In this document: positions 22,131-33,542 of the stretch, in pieces
How positions within the stretch are numbered: position 1 is the stretch's first letter
Layout of the letters: every line of letters begins with the position of its first letter
From: Topomyia yanbarensis
Lineage: Eukaryota > Arthropoda > Insecta > Diptera > Culicidae
Length of the DNA stretch: 64,000 bases
Direction of reading: 5' to 3'
Assembly: GCF_030247195.1 (NCBI RefSeq)
Contig: NC_080672.1
Span: 306,063,115 to 306,127,114 of the forward strand
The notes under the pieces: generated by a model
Told to the model about the DNA's origin: nothing
The model's input: the letters and a program-made list of their open reading frames with translations, nothing else
Databases searched by the model: none
Made by a program: the position numbers and the translations under genes

Positions 22131-22653
22131 AGTAATATTTTTTTATGTTTTCCTAAGTTCGTTATGAAATTTGATGGACACAAAAATCTTCATATTCACC
22201 TGGAAAATTGGTTTTCAATTTCATACAAACTCTAGCTTTTAAATGTGAACCTGCTTTCCAATTAAAAAAACTCCGTGGCGGTTTAGTAAGAACGCCAAAC
22301 CTCTGGAGATGTTAGGATTTGTTCTGTTAACCAATCCAGTTCGGTAGGAAAATTCGACAGTCGCAAAAAAAGCTTTCATTCAAGAAAAATTATCCTAAAT
22401 ATATTTTTCCTAACCTTATTTACTATTAACAGAATTTTTTTTCAAAACTTACTTTTTGCTTTGACATTAAACTCGACATTTCAAAATCCTTGACGCCAAA
22501 AGATTTTGTATTTTTTTACCATTATCATTTATTTTGACGCTAGATGTTAACGTTTCATGTTATTTTTAGACACTTTTCCTCCAAAATTTTTTCTTTGACA
22601 CTTATAAACCAAATCCTTTTCTTAAAGTTTGTCAACAGTTAGTTCAAAAATTT

Positions 22654-22971
22654 CGCTTGTGGCGAATCCTAGACCTGTACCTGTCCTTCAATCCAACTCC
22701 GTAATACCTACGGAAGCGTCGCTGAGTCGGGGGCCTTCCTTAAGTAGGTATTACATCAACATTTCCTACCCTATCCTAAGTATCGGCGAAGATGGTCGTG
22801 GCCGGCAAAAACGATTCTCATGCTATTGGTTTACTGAACTCATAAGAGATAAAGTTCATTTCCGATCATTTATCTCACAAGCAAGATGAGTTGAGCTACC
22901 TATAGGCCACATGATAATCGTTAGTATGCAATCTACGAATAGCACCGTGCTTCGCAACGCAACGCAACGCA
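22654..22971 (+). mobile_element. 318-bp retroposon with 17-bp target duplication and CGCAA-type tail
   Basis: AGTTAGTTCAAAAATTT occurs at 22637-22653 and again at 22972-22988, exactly flanking the insert. The insert ends in a short tandem tail (CGCAACGCAACGCAACGCAA), as many LINE and SINE copies do. It contains a hairpin formed by GTAATACCTAC (about 22701) and GTAGGTATTAC (about 22744). It is GC-richer than its surroundings. I see no clear Pol III boxes, so a 5'-truncated LINE 3' end is as likely as a SINE. Confidence 0.75.
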
Positions 22972-22988
22972 AGTTAGTTCAAAAATTT

Positions 22989-23694
22989 AAAAAAGGTAAA
23001 TAACGGCAACAGGAAAATATTAATGGGGTTACAAAGAAACTCAGAAATATACGTACATTTTATCATAAAGAGATAGTCTTAAGAAAACTTTTTAACATGT
23101 TATGTAAAACAAAAGAATCTCTGTAAAAGAGATAGAACTATTACTTTGAACTAGTTTGATTCTCTAACGCCATTGTGCGGATAAATTAGGAAACTCATAA
23201 ACGGAACATCAAAAGATATTTATTCTTGCCGTGCACAGATTGGCATAATAATATATGAATGTTATGCTGTTAGCACCAGCATGCGATTTATATTTTTATA
23301 ACGAGACACGAACATGCCAATGTTCAGAGGTAATTTGACACCTATTCCTCAGAAAATTCTTCACCGATTTCCGCCATCTTCCAAATTAGAAATGATTGAT
23401 GCTTTAATTGGCTGCTATATAATTGCATCTCGATCTGACTTTCGGTTCCGAAGATACAGGTTGGTTAATGCGGCATAGGAATTAGGAATAGGAATTACCC
23501 ATCTACCTGTTCCATCATAATATTTGATAAGCCTTTGAAGTACTATATAACTTCGTAGAACATCAGATTGCGCTATTTGTTACCATTGTATAGACAGGCA
23601 TATTACCTTGAAATTTGCTTTTTTCAAATGAGAAAAGACTAGTACTCTAGAACTTCGTAGAACAAAGTCTCTCCTACCATTGTGCAGATAGGAG
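22989..23694. other. AT-rich stretch with degenerate short repeats
   Basis: No gene. Variants of CTTCGTAGAAC and CCATTGTGC recur near 23170, 23550-23600 and 23650-23690, suggesting a decayed repeat of roughly 100 bp. Otherwise nothing is recognisable. Confidence 0.4.
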
Positions 23695-23696
23695 TA

Positions 23697-24094
23697 CAGT
23701 GAAGATCCGTTTTTATCAGCCCCTTGATAAATTTTAGGCTGATAAAACGGGGACATTGACAAAATTGGGACATATGTTTTTCTTTCTTTTTAATAAACCA
23801 AAGCGCTTAAAATATTCTTCTTTAATCCCTAGATAAAGCCTCATAGCCCTTTCTGACAGCACAAAATTTAAAAAAAAATATTTTTGCATATTTCGGATCT
23901 CTAAGATAAGAAAAATATGCTCAAGAAAGGATTTACTCGAAGTCACCTTGGTTCATCTGCTAGAGCCCATCAAACTTCCAACTATCAATTTTCATTTATG
24001 GCTGACAAAATCGGATCAAAAAGCCGATAAAATCGGGGGTAGACAAAATCGGGGGCAGATAAAATCGGGTGCTGATAAAATCGGGTCTTCACTG
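23697..24094. mobile_element. 398-bp MITE with TA target duplication, CAGTGAAGA ends, copy 1
   Basis: The ends CAGTGAAGA and TCTTCACTG are inverted repeats that extend inward as a degenerate CCGATTTTATCAGC, with TA outside both. Near the right end a block close to GATAAAATCGGG is repeated at least four times (about 24000-24085), like subterminal transposase-binding sites. A second copy lies at 39340-39656. The end sequence and TA target fit pogo/Tc1-like elements. No coding capacity. Confidence 0.75.
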
Positions 24095-24096
24095 TA

Positions 24097-24635
24097 TATC
24101 CTTTAAATTACTTAGCTCACTACCGCCACTATGCGGGAAATCCCGAAACTTGCAAGTGAAAACATGAAAGTCCATTTGTTGCTCTACAACTTTGTAAAAT
24201 ATCATAATCTTCTATCTTTCGTCGTTTCAGAGTTCTATGAGTTTTTCCTAACTTTGCTCTACCCCTACTTGTGGTTTACATAAATGAGATAAACGGAGTA
24301 CGCCCTTTGCGAATGTTAAGCAGCACTATCCAACTTTAAATGTTAATAACTCTTTAACGGTTTGTTGGATTGTTTTGCAGTCTTCGACAAAATTGTTCGG
24401 AATATCTCTCTACAAGGTCCCTTTTCGGATGTTTACAGTGACCTCTGGCGGCGATTTTGTGAACTGCGAGTGTTTACCCATACATTTTAGCCAAAAATCC
24501 CCTACAAACTTTAAGCTCTTTGGGGGAGGGGTTAGGGTTAACCGATTTCGCTAAAATTTTGACAGTGTCATTTTTTCATGATTGCCATGAAAGGTTGTGA
24601 GATTTTTTTTCATGTAATTTAATGTCACCCTAATA
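24097..24635. other. Stretch without a recognisable gene
   Basis: No frame or structure is recognised. The text is typical dispersed intergenic repeat of mosquitoes but no boundaries can be drawn. Confidence 0.35.
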
Positions 24636-24637
24636 TA

Positions 24638-25871
24638 GGGGAAAGTGTTCGGTTGCCGGCACTGGTCGGTTATCGGCACCCCTATGTAACCTTTGACAGA
24701 AAGCAGACATGGTCAAAATGACAATTATTGTTTGTGTGTTACATCAGCACGATGTTTGATTCTACAAACAAAATATTTTTTGAGCAAATGAAAATCTGCT
24801 CAAAAGTTTTTTTTTTCATTTGCTTAGTGTTATAAAAACAAGCAAATTGATCGAAACAGTATGCACATTGAATATTTATGAAGTGAATTCATTCTATTTT
24901 GTGAATAAAAATTGAATGACACCGAAATGTTCGCAACATTTTTTTTTTGCAGTTTTCAAAAAGGTTAAAAAAATCGGTTGTCGGCACCCAAACGTTGTCG
25001 GTTGTTGGCACTGCTTTTTTGTGGCAAATGCTGAATTCTCTATAACCACAAATTGATTTTTGACACCATTTTGAAATTCAAGATGGCGACTTTCGGTTTA
25101 GCGGAATTCTCTATATCCCAATCAATATGAGTATTTCCGACACGGTTTTCATGAGCCGATGCCAAAAATCGATGTGTGATGCCATTTTGAAATACAAGCA
25201 GGCGACATCTCTATTCTAAAAGTACTCACATGGGAGGTTTTCAGATTGTTGGATTTTTGTATGGTGGTGAATATCAGTTGGATGTTGGATTTTTGTATGG
25301 TGGTGAATATCAGTTTTAGATATGTAAATAACCTACTATTACAACCTTTGCAAACCAAAAATATCCACATTGTACGAAAAGATGGTCCTAAAACTTTGCA
25401 ATTCGATTACTATCCCCACCAGGATGTCTGCTCCAAATTTGGGCTAAATCGGTCATGTCAAACTACCTTCACCCCCTCTAACTACGTACCTGCATGGACT
25501 TTTGTCCTATTTGTCTGAAGCTTTTGTCAAGAAAATGAGGAATGATGCTCAAAGTGCCTTTGCTAGTTGTTGAAATAACAAAATTTCATTTTCCCTTTGA
25601 ATGTTGGTGATTTTCATTCATATTTTGCAAGTGTTGCCAAATTTTCATAGAGTACCGACAACTGACCACTTTTTTCTAAATGGCAAAAAATAATCATTTT
25701 ACTAAATTGTTAGTAGAATTTTTCATATTGACGGAATAAGTTAAATCCCTTCACCAATTTTTCGCTAAGGCTTCTAGCTTTCCATTGGTATGCCTCTGGC
25801 CCTATATTGTGCAATAGGAGAAATGTTATGAGTTAAAAACAAAAGTGTGCCGACAACCGAACACTTCCCCC
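24638..25871. mobile_element. 1.23-kb TIR element with TA target duplication
   Basis: The first 25 bases (24638-24662, starting GGGGAAAGTGTTCGGTTG) and the last 25 (25847-25871) are inverted repeats with two mismatches. TA lies directly outside each end (24636-24637 and 25872-25873). The end motif CGGTTGTCGGCAC recurs inside near 24975-25013. No transposase frame is visible, so it is probably non-autonomous. Confidence 0.8.
25247..25318. repeat. 36-bp tandem duplication
   Basis: GTTGGATTTTTGTATGGTGG occurs at 25248 and 25284, giving two near-identical 36-bp units inside the TIR element. Confidence 0.8.
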
Positions 25872-25873
25872 TA

Positions 25874-28240
25874 CACATTTCATTTTTGCCTGAGCAAACC
25901 GAAATTGAACTGCCAATGCATGAAAAACTGCAGAAGTATCTGGAAAATAGTGGACTTTGCAGTACATTCGTATAACTGCAACTACAACTACGAAAAATTA
26001 AAAAAATCATTGTTAAACTCATACAGTAAATCTAAATTAACTGTGATTATTCAATAAATTGATGCAAATCAAATCACTGGGATTTGATTAATTTCAAATG
26101 CGTTTGTCTCGGTTTGTTATTCAAACGAATGAGGGGCTACTATATCTAGAGCGCATGTATAGTAAACACTACCGAGAATAAATAATCGTTAAAACCCTCT
26201 GTGGCCACAGATCAATTTTGAGTTTGTCGGCGGAAGCTATACCGCATGAAACCGCCAGCAGACGTCTCTTAGACGTGTGAGACAAGGCCTCCACTTGGAT
26301 TCGCTGGCAGTGAATGAACTCCATATATCAAATGCCCCATGCGTGATATCGTGTCGCGCACACAAGTGGATATCGGTACATGACAGATGATTTCCTGTCA
26401 CACGACATCTAAAAAAGCGGGTGTTGGTAGTATCCCGACAATAACTGAATACAATAAAATGTATGCCAAAGCGCCAATTTTCTAGTTCCAAGAAATGATA
26501 AAACGAATCGAACTAACGAATAATATATGTACTTTACCCTGTTTTTTTTCTCGGCTATAATTGTCTTGTACATATAGTTATTCAATCATATTTTAATCGG
26601 GAGCGATACGATGGTTAAATTCGCGTGAGACCGTGCGCTTTCTTTCTATAAATATCCAATTAACAGTGTTGTATATTTAGATGACGCGATCCGTTTAACT
26701 GCGAACGCCGAAGAAAATGTATCATCTGTTGATTTTGGCTTCCCAAACGTCTTTACTTTGTCTCGTCTTCTGATTCGGCAACAGTAGAAAATCGGTGCTA
26801 ATTGACCTTTGAGTTCACCAGACGCGGACAATCACAGCACAATAGAACAGCTAACCAACTTAATTGTTTCAACTAGAGCTAATGGGAAAGTAATCAAAAG
26901 CGTTGTTGGGATTTTGTTTGCGTCTGTATTCCACAATTCCACAGCCGTAGGTGCTCCGAATATTGCAAGAGTCAATCAAAAATATGCGGTTTGTTTATGA
27001 TTCGCTACTCTGCATTATCCTTCGAGTTAATTTCACCATCACTCTCACTTCATGACAGCCATGTACGTGTTTTGCTTACAACTTACCACTGCATGCATAG
27101 TAAAAAAAATGCACTTATTGGTAGATATTGAGAAGTGAACCAAAAAGGGGAATTAAAGTCATAGTTCCTTAAAATTTGAAAATATCACTTCAACTGAGCT
27201 CTATTTAAATTTTACCGCTAAATTGGTATTGTCGCCTACCGTGTTGCGTCAGATCCAAGAAAAGCTTTGAAAAATTAAAAGGAGATAAATTAATAAACAA
27301 AAACATTTGGCATCGTAAAGGTTGCTCTAATGTCGCAGCTCAGCCACGAAAAGTACGTCATAATCTCGTGAGCTTGTTTTGCACCTCTATACGCCTCAGT
27401 TTGTTCCTGAATTAAGTCAAATTTTATTCTACCAGGGTACATTCAGCCATATCCCGAGAAATTTAAATCTTCAGGTTTACTTATTCAATGTACTAACTAA
27501 TACTAAACACTGTACTAAGATCTGTGCCACACTGATTGGTTTGAACTGTTTTCTATATCATTTAGTAGCCCGATAATACGAACCAACCCCCTAATTGGCA
27601 TTGAAACGGCAGCGGCAGAATGGAACACCAGCAGGAATCATAGATCTGTGCGAGTTAGTATAACGTCACTCAGAATGTCGCTTGAGTAGAACCACTTGAC
27701 GACAGAAGCCGTGCCAAAATAATTATTCACACATTTCATATTCGAATGACGTTTTCTGTACAAACGTCAGTTAATCTTATTTTTAAAATGTAGAAAATTG
27801 TACGTCCGGTTGGCAACAATTTAATGCTTTCCAGACGATACATTATTTGATGCATGAGGTGTAGACAAAGTCTTTGAGATATTGTATTGTAATAAAACTG
27901 CAGTCTGTTTGGAAGTGAATGAAAGAGGAAGGAATTTAAACTGAATGTTGGTTTTGGCACATTCAAACAGAACTGAATTTGTTATTTCCCACTCATAAAA
28001 TGGTGGATTTTTTTGTGAAAAATGGTAATTTTTATTTCAAATGAATGAAAAAACCCCTTAATTGAAAAAAATATCTCAAAAACTTAATGTAGAGGTTTGG
28101 ATTTTTTTTATAAAATGTGTATGCAAAATATAAAATAAATCCGTTAAGTAGTTTTTGAATGACAGTTAACACTTCAAATGCACAAAAGCTTTGGCCAATT
28201 CACTTCCCCCATTGTTCTAAAAAACATTCGCAAAAAAAAG
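25874..28240. other. Stretch without a recognisable gene
   Basis: About 2.4 kb with only short frames (for example 26809-27000 and 26237-26491) that I do not recognise. The part 26200-26500 is slightly GC-richer. No TIRs or tandem repeats were found. Confidence 0.4.
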
Positions 28241-28620
28241 GTTTTATTAACGCTAAAACCTTCAACCTCCCTCCCCCTTCCTACCTTAAGAAACATCACC
28301 CAAAGGACGATGTCTTCTTCAGGCCGGAGCTGGCCTCGGTACATTACGCGAAGCAATTGCTAGAGGAGATAGTGTTTGCAAATCACAGCCGTTCACAAAA
28401 ATGCCAAACACCCCATCGTGCTCCTGCTGCACCAAAATTTCTGGACCTGAAGCGGAGGATTCATTCGGAATATTTTACGGTTAAAATCGATAAGGAACTG
28501 AAGAATGAAACGACCAGGGGGTTGAAGAATATATCACCATCTTTCTCTTCTATGGCTATGTGCTAAAGTTCCGGTCAACTGCCGCAGTCATTTTTGTGAA
28601 ACCCTGAATAAATACAGGAA
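28241..28620 (+). pseudogene. Tc1/mariner-type transposase C-terminal remnant
   Basis: The plus strand reads KKHHPKDDVFFRPELASVHY followed by AKQLLEEI (about 28280-28365), matching the catalytic-region style of mariner-like transposases (compare AHYAK in the remnant at 18838). Then APAAPKFLDLKRRIHSEYF follows. After about 28520 the match continues in another frame (YVLKFRSTAAVIFVKP). No flanking inverted ends were found. It is a dead fragment and less well conserved than the one at 18.6 kb. Confidence 0.55.
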
Positions 28621-29518
28621 TAAAAAAAAGTTTGTTTTATTTTGCTATCTTTTTCGTCTTTTTCTACCCATCCGGATCCCATTTAAACAGGTGTCGAATA
28701 AGGATGACCAACAAAAATCGTATAAGCCTGTAATTTTTATCGGAATCGTTTAATGGTACACCGTATGTATACGTATTATACAAAATTTATCTTAACTAGT
28801 GCGTTGTGACGACTCCTTTCTCGTATATGAGTGCAAACTAAGTCATATAATGTATAAAAATGATCGTTATTAGTGCAGTAATATGCCACAATTACGACTA
28901 CACAAATGTGTGTCGGTAATAGCCAAATCAATCCAAGTATTGCACGCCAAGAATCGTAAAGCAAAGAGTGGTGGGGCTAATTTCGTATAAAATGCTGGCT
29001 TGATACCGACTACAATTCAATCTCCAGAACAAAATGTCAGTTCTGTTAAGCTTTCTAAAAAAAAATCGATACTTTGTAAAAAAAGGGGTTCTAAGTTATA
29101 TGGAACAAATCCCCGACTACATACGGGGAACGTGCCATTTAAGCCAATATATTCTGATTCCTGATATGTTGATATTGCTTTCAATTCGTTCCCATACCAC
29201 CATGGTTGCATCGTACCATAAATAGGAACTTAGAACTATGGAAATAATGGCAAGACTTTTAGGTAATAGTTAAAATTATAAGCTTAAGTTAATTTCAAGA
29301 CTAGCGCAGGTACTTATGTTAACAGAACAAAAAATATTAAAAGCGTGAATAGTATTCACAGATCTCGAAACATGTTGAAGCTAAAGTGTATCCTAAAGTA
29401 AATTTTGAAAAGTTAATATGATTGAATCAGACATTCTTTCGGTTATTTCTATGATATGATAAATTTTGCAAGCAATTTTATTAGGTATCTTAGGTATTAT
29501 TGATGAAAAATGCTCATT
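28621..29518. other. AT-rich stretch without a recognisable gene
   Basis: Only short random-looking frames, including one at 29034-29225 with no family resemblance. Confidence 0.4.
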
Positions 29519-29655
29519 ACCCTCAAAAAGGCAAGCTAAAATTGTGACATCAAGAAGCATCACTCAGTTCATTGGTTTCTGAAGCACTGAAGATAGCCGG
29601 GCTCTGAGAGAACTGAAAATAGCCGGGCCTCTGAGAGACCTTGCCTTTTTGATAG
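29519..29655. mobile_element. MITE, AACCCTCAAAAAGGCAAG family, copy 2
   Basis: The left end ACCCTCAAAAAGGCAAGC and the right end CCTTGCCTTTTTGA are inverted. The interior shares AGCCGGGCCTCTGAGA with copy 1 at 14730-14939, and that block is partly duplicated here. Confidence 0.6.
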
Positions 29656-30530
29656 TAAAAAAACCAATGGGGTTTCTTACGCCAACCTGTGTATATGATT
29701 CGTAGGAGCGAAGCAAAAGTTTATAATTTGTTTACATAATTACAATTTATTTAAAACATAATGTGGCACTCTCTTTGATATTTTTGGAGAAGATGTGTAG
29801 CTTCTTTACCGCAATAGAGCAAATAATCGGAAGGCCTCGAAGTATTTATACAAATTTGACATAAATTGAAGTATTATATTTGTCTACATATGGACATATA
29901 TGTACATTTTCATCAGTACAAGGAAGATGTTATAATATGTGAGTTGAAAAAACACATTTCGGATATCATTGAAAGTATGTTATGATAAGCGAGTTAGTTA
30001 TCTCTCGTTCGCATAGACAAAGTTTCCCAAGAATCAATGAGTTTGGCCCGAACTAACCACACCTATCAAATGGAGTATGTTGCAGGCATGTAAGCTGATG
30101 CTTCAGGGTTTGAGACCTAGTGAATCCATGCTAGAAACGTTTTGGGTTGCGAAAAGTTCAAAGTAATTCTCTTTCTTAAAAATACAAGGAGGTCGAAAGA
30201 TGTCTCATTCTTAACTTTTTTTATATTAATATTTTCCGAAAGCCTGATAAAATCGCATATAGTACTGTTTTGAGTCGTAGAAGTGTATAAAACGTATCTG
30301 TTTCTTGCCCCATGGAATGAGACTAAGTACCGACTTCAGTCGCATTTATGTACAGTTTACATCGTATATGGAAACCCAATTTTATCTCAATGTAGTTATA
30401 TTGCGTCCACTTTTGTCCGTATATAGCATATTTGCACATTGCATACGATTTAGTTGTACTGTATATTCACATGTATAACTCGGTTGAAATTTCGATATCA
30501 CTACAAAATTGTTTGCTGGAATGTTACCAG
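29656..30530. other. AT-rich stretch without a recognisable gene
   Basis: No coding or repeat structure recognised. Confidence 0.4.
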
Positions 30531-30720
30531 TTTTCAATAAAGGAGACAAGCGATATGTAACCAACTACCATAATATCACCCCATTGTGCTGATTCAAAAC
30601 TGTTGGCGATCGACTGCTTAGTTCCGTCAAATCGTACATTTACGTAGACCAGCATGGTTTCTTTCCAGGAAGATCAACAAACATCTTTCAGCGTGTTACC
30701 ACATTGGTGTGCTACTTGGT
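30531..30720 (+). pseudogene. Non-LTR reverse transcriptase fragment
   Basis: The plus strand reads PVFNKGDKRYVTNYHNITPL, a stop, then LLSSVKSYIYVDQHGFFPGRSTN. These are the NYR-I and QHGF--GRST blocks that open the reverse transcriptase of CR1/jockey-type LINEs. The fragment lacks the catalytic core and has at least one stop. Its style resembles the RT at 58370-59435, which starts where this one ends, but there is no evidence that they were one copy. Confidence 0.6.
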
Positions 30721-31067
30721 AACCATGGTTGGTTTGAACATAGCTAGTGATTTTGGGGTAGAACAGCAAGCAGATTCTTGGTTCCTGTTTTTTATTCGGC
30801 TGCAAAGTTGTCGCGTTTTGTCTCTGCTTCATCCTTTTGTGTTTCCTTGGAATTTTGTGCACAAATTCTTTTCCATACCCGTTCAATTGAGCAGCTTTGT
30901 ATATTTTATCCTGCTCGACCTAAAAGTTTCCATTTTCCATCGGTACATTGAACAGACGATGGGCCATGGAATGGAAAGCTGACTGTTTTTGCTCGCCGAA
31001 ATGGTCGGAGTCGGATGTTATGTATCGGTCTGTGTATGTTAGATTGATTCAAGCTACATTTTGGAGC

Positions 31068-31140
31068 AGTGATTCTCAACCTGGGGTCCGCGGACTCATA
31101 GAGGGCCGTGAAGTCGTTGCTGGGGGTCCGCGAAGAAAAA
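31068..31140 (+). mobile_element. Possible hAT-type element end
   Basis: CAGTGATTCTCAACCTGGGG followed by GTCCGCGGACTC and later GGGGTCCGCGA resembles a terminal sequence widespread in animal hAT elements. I found no partner end or 8-bp duplication. Confidence 0.3.
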
Positions 31141-31332
31141 CATTTTTTCCGAGTGAATGCTGAAATTATCAATAACTACTATGTCCATTTCTTTTTTTTT
31201 GAATCATTTGATGTTTTCAAAAACCGACTGGAGAGATACATAAGTTGACCAACGTGATTGTTTATAGTTTTATGTTCTTCATGTAGACCTAGTTGTCTAA
31301 TGAATGTAAATGAATAAATAAAATTAAACATT

Positions 31333-32340
31333 AGAATGACGGTCCGGGCGAATTAAAGAATTGAAACATGCTAAGTTATACACACGCTAACATACGCGAC
31401 GTAAAAACGCCCTCGCGAGAAAACACGTAACGTAGAAACGCTTGTACCCTTCGCGATAATGCAAATCTGGTCACGCATGCGAAGGTACAATCGCGATCAT
31501 CCGCGCACACAAACGTCCGTGATCTCGCGTACATAAAAACACTCCAGTGATTAAGTCAACATGTTAGTGTGATTATACCACCACTCGTTCCCACGCGATC
31601 TTGATTCGATTACGTCCGGCAGTTCTTACCTTTGGTCCTAGAAGCCGATGTACATGCATTCAGTCTTCGTCTCAAAAGTAAAACAAGCTCATATACATTC
31701 TCAGACTGCCATAGCCGGGTACTCTGATGATATGTGGAAAATCACTCTTTTCTAAATATTTTAAATTTTAAAAGTGTGGTCTCAAGTGCGATCATACAAA
31801 CGCGCGTTCCCACGAAACCGTGAATCGGCCACGTCTCAAAAACAAAAATGACGTTCATATAGTCTAGACAATATGTTTCGGGGTGACATTGCCGGAACTT
31901 TAGTGATATGTGAGAACTTACTCTCTTCTAGGATCTGAACCATACACTCAAAATCAAACATCAGGCGCGCAGTTCGCACGAACATTCAAGTACAATTGCC
32001 TTTAGGCACGTGAAGTGACATACACACTATCACATGCAACATATTATACAAACGCCCACGCCATCAAACGCGTTAACATAGAGATGCTCGAACAAACATC
32101 CATGCGCATATACGCCCGCGATCTTGCAGTCCTTATAAATTTATAAATGCGGTCTCAAGCGTGAAAATATAAACGCTCGTCCCCTTGCGATCATGAAATT
32201 TTCACGTCCTCGCATCAGAACAGTACACTCAATATCACAATAAGAATCGTCGCAGCAATTGGCATTAACCACTTGGCCTTTTTAGTGGGTGACATTTCCT
32301 GTCTACAAATGTAGTGATTGATTCTGACATGACAGAGTAG
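31333..32340 (+). repeat. Satellite-like degenerate repeat, about 0.37-kb unit, array 1
   Basis: Blocks recur in order: GGTCTCAAG at 31778 and 32151 (373 bp apart), GATATGTG plus a CACTCT/TACTCT block at about 31731 and 31905, and GCGATCATGAA-like blocks. The same blocks occur at 51331-51807. The array is rich in ACGCG/CGCG steps despite its AT-rich surroundings. No coding frame. Confidence 0.6.
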
Positions 32341-32646
32341 AGAATCCAGTGTTATGTTTGCACATAATGGTTAAGATAATGTGCATATTGAATTAAATTA
32401 TAAAATTAAATTATGGTTCATTGAGGTAATTATGATAAGCGTGCACGGCATACCCGACAGAAGAAGGTGTGCAAGTAAAACACTCGCTTGACAAAAACAA
32501 ATTTGTCTGGCAAACAAAAACCGGACGTAGGCTAAAACGTCAAAAAGGTAGAAAAAAGGAAAAAACGTGAAAAAAAGTCAGTAGAGAGGTGAGCGTTCAA
32601 TAAAAGAGTGCGAGGACGAGCAAACGGGGGCTGATCCTACGGACGG

Positions 32647-32678
32647 TTTAAAAGGAGGCCCGTAGAGTTGTCAGTAGT
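32647..32678 (+). promoter_or_regulatory. Possible core promoter (TATA-like and initiator)
   Basis: TTTAAAAG at 32647-32654 is followed by TTGTCAGTAGTC, whose TCAGTA (32671-32676) fits the arthropod initiator, about 25 bases later. The spacing is a little short. The call rests mainly on the exon-like stretch that follows. Confidence 0.3.
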
Positions 32679-33442
32679 CGCCGGGAACACCTACGATACC
32701 GTTAACACCGAAGACACCACTCTCGCATCCGTACCATCATAGGCAGGAGATATATAAAACATCCCCATCGTCACGAGGCGTGAGTATAAAATAGTGCCGC
32801 AAGGGTCAACGCCGGCAGTGAATATAAGAGCAAACCACGCTGCCGTGCGGATGCTAGGTTCCAACGAGTTCGCCAGTAAAATCAAAACAAAAACGGCAAC
32901 AACTATTCGGGAGCATCCAATAATCATCCCTCGGCGACGTCGGCCCGGTCCCGAGAGGAAAGTCCGTGCAGTCCGGCTCTTCCCAGGTCGGCAACACTCG
33001 TAGTAGCAACAATCACCACGGCTGGCCAAATCCTGAGGAGAACCGGTTTGGTCCACCGAGTACGTGATCAAGTTTCCGAACAAGGCGATCCAAATCTGTA
33101 CAGCGGATCCGGATCTGCAAAGAAGACAGTATTACAGACCTCAATTGTTCAGACTGCCCGGGAAAGCAACCACAGCGCGGGTGGAAAACGGTGGGAAAAC
33201 AACCGCCACTACCAATGCAACGGCAAAGCAGCAGATTCATTTGCGGCAACAGAGCGGTTATGGTGAAATTTGTCGGATCGAATATGTTGTGTCGGCGAAC
33301 CATCTAGTCGCGGAAGAGCGCTGTGTATTTGTGAGGAATGACTAATTCGCTTAGGATAAATAAACCAGTGACGGTGGTCTGGAATAGGCAGCTTTCAAGC
33401 AATTCCCGGGGTCACATGATGACGACGGCCAACATCATTAAG
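32673..33442 (+). other. Possible first exon of a host gene, with start codon and splice donor
   Basis: From about 32580 to 33450 the sequence is GC-richer than its flanks and matches none of the repeats I recognise. An ATG at 33416 opens nine codons (MMTTANIIK) that run straight into a consensus donor, AAG then GTGAGT, with GTGAGT at 33443-33448. Together with the promoter-like motif at 32647-32678 this gives a coherent model: a leader of about 740 bases, nine coding codons and a phase-0 intron. The leader holds upstream ATGs and a 94-codon frame (33064-33345) of unknown meaning. The intron would start with the Transib-like element. No downstream exon is recognisable in the window and the gene is unidentified. 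An unknown retroelement leader is the main alternative. Confidence 0.35.
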
Positions 33443-33542
33443 GTGAGTGCACCTCTTTTTACCTCCTTCTAAGAACCATATGTGTTTTGGGGCAATTTTG
33501 GGAAACGATTTGGGTAAAGTCAACTTTAATTTTACACCAGCT

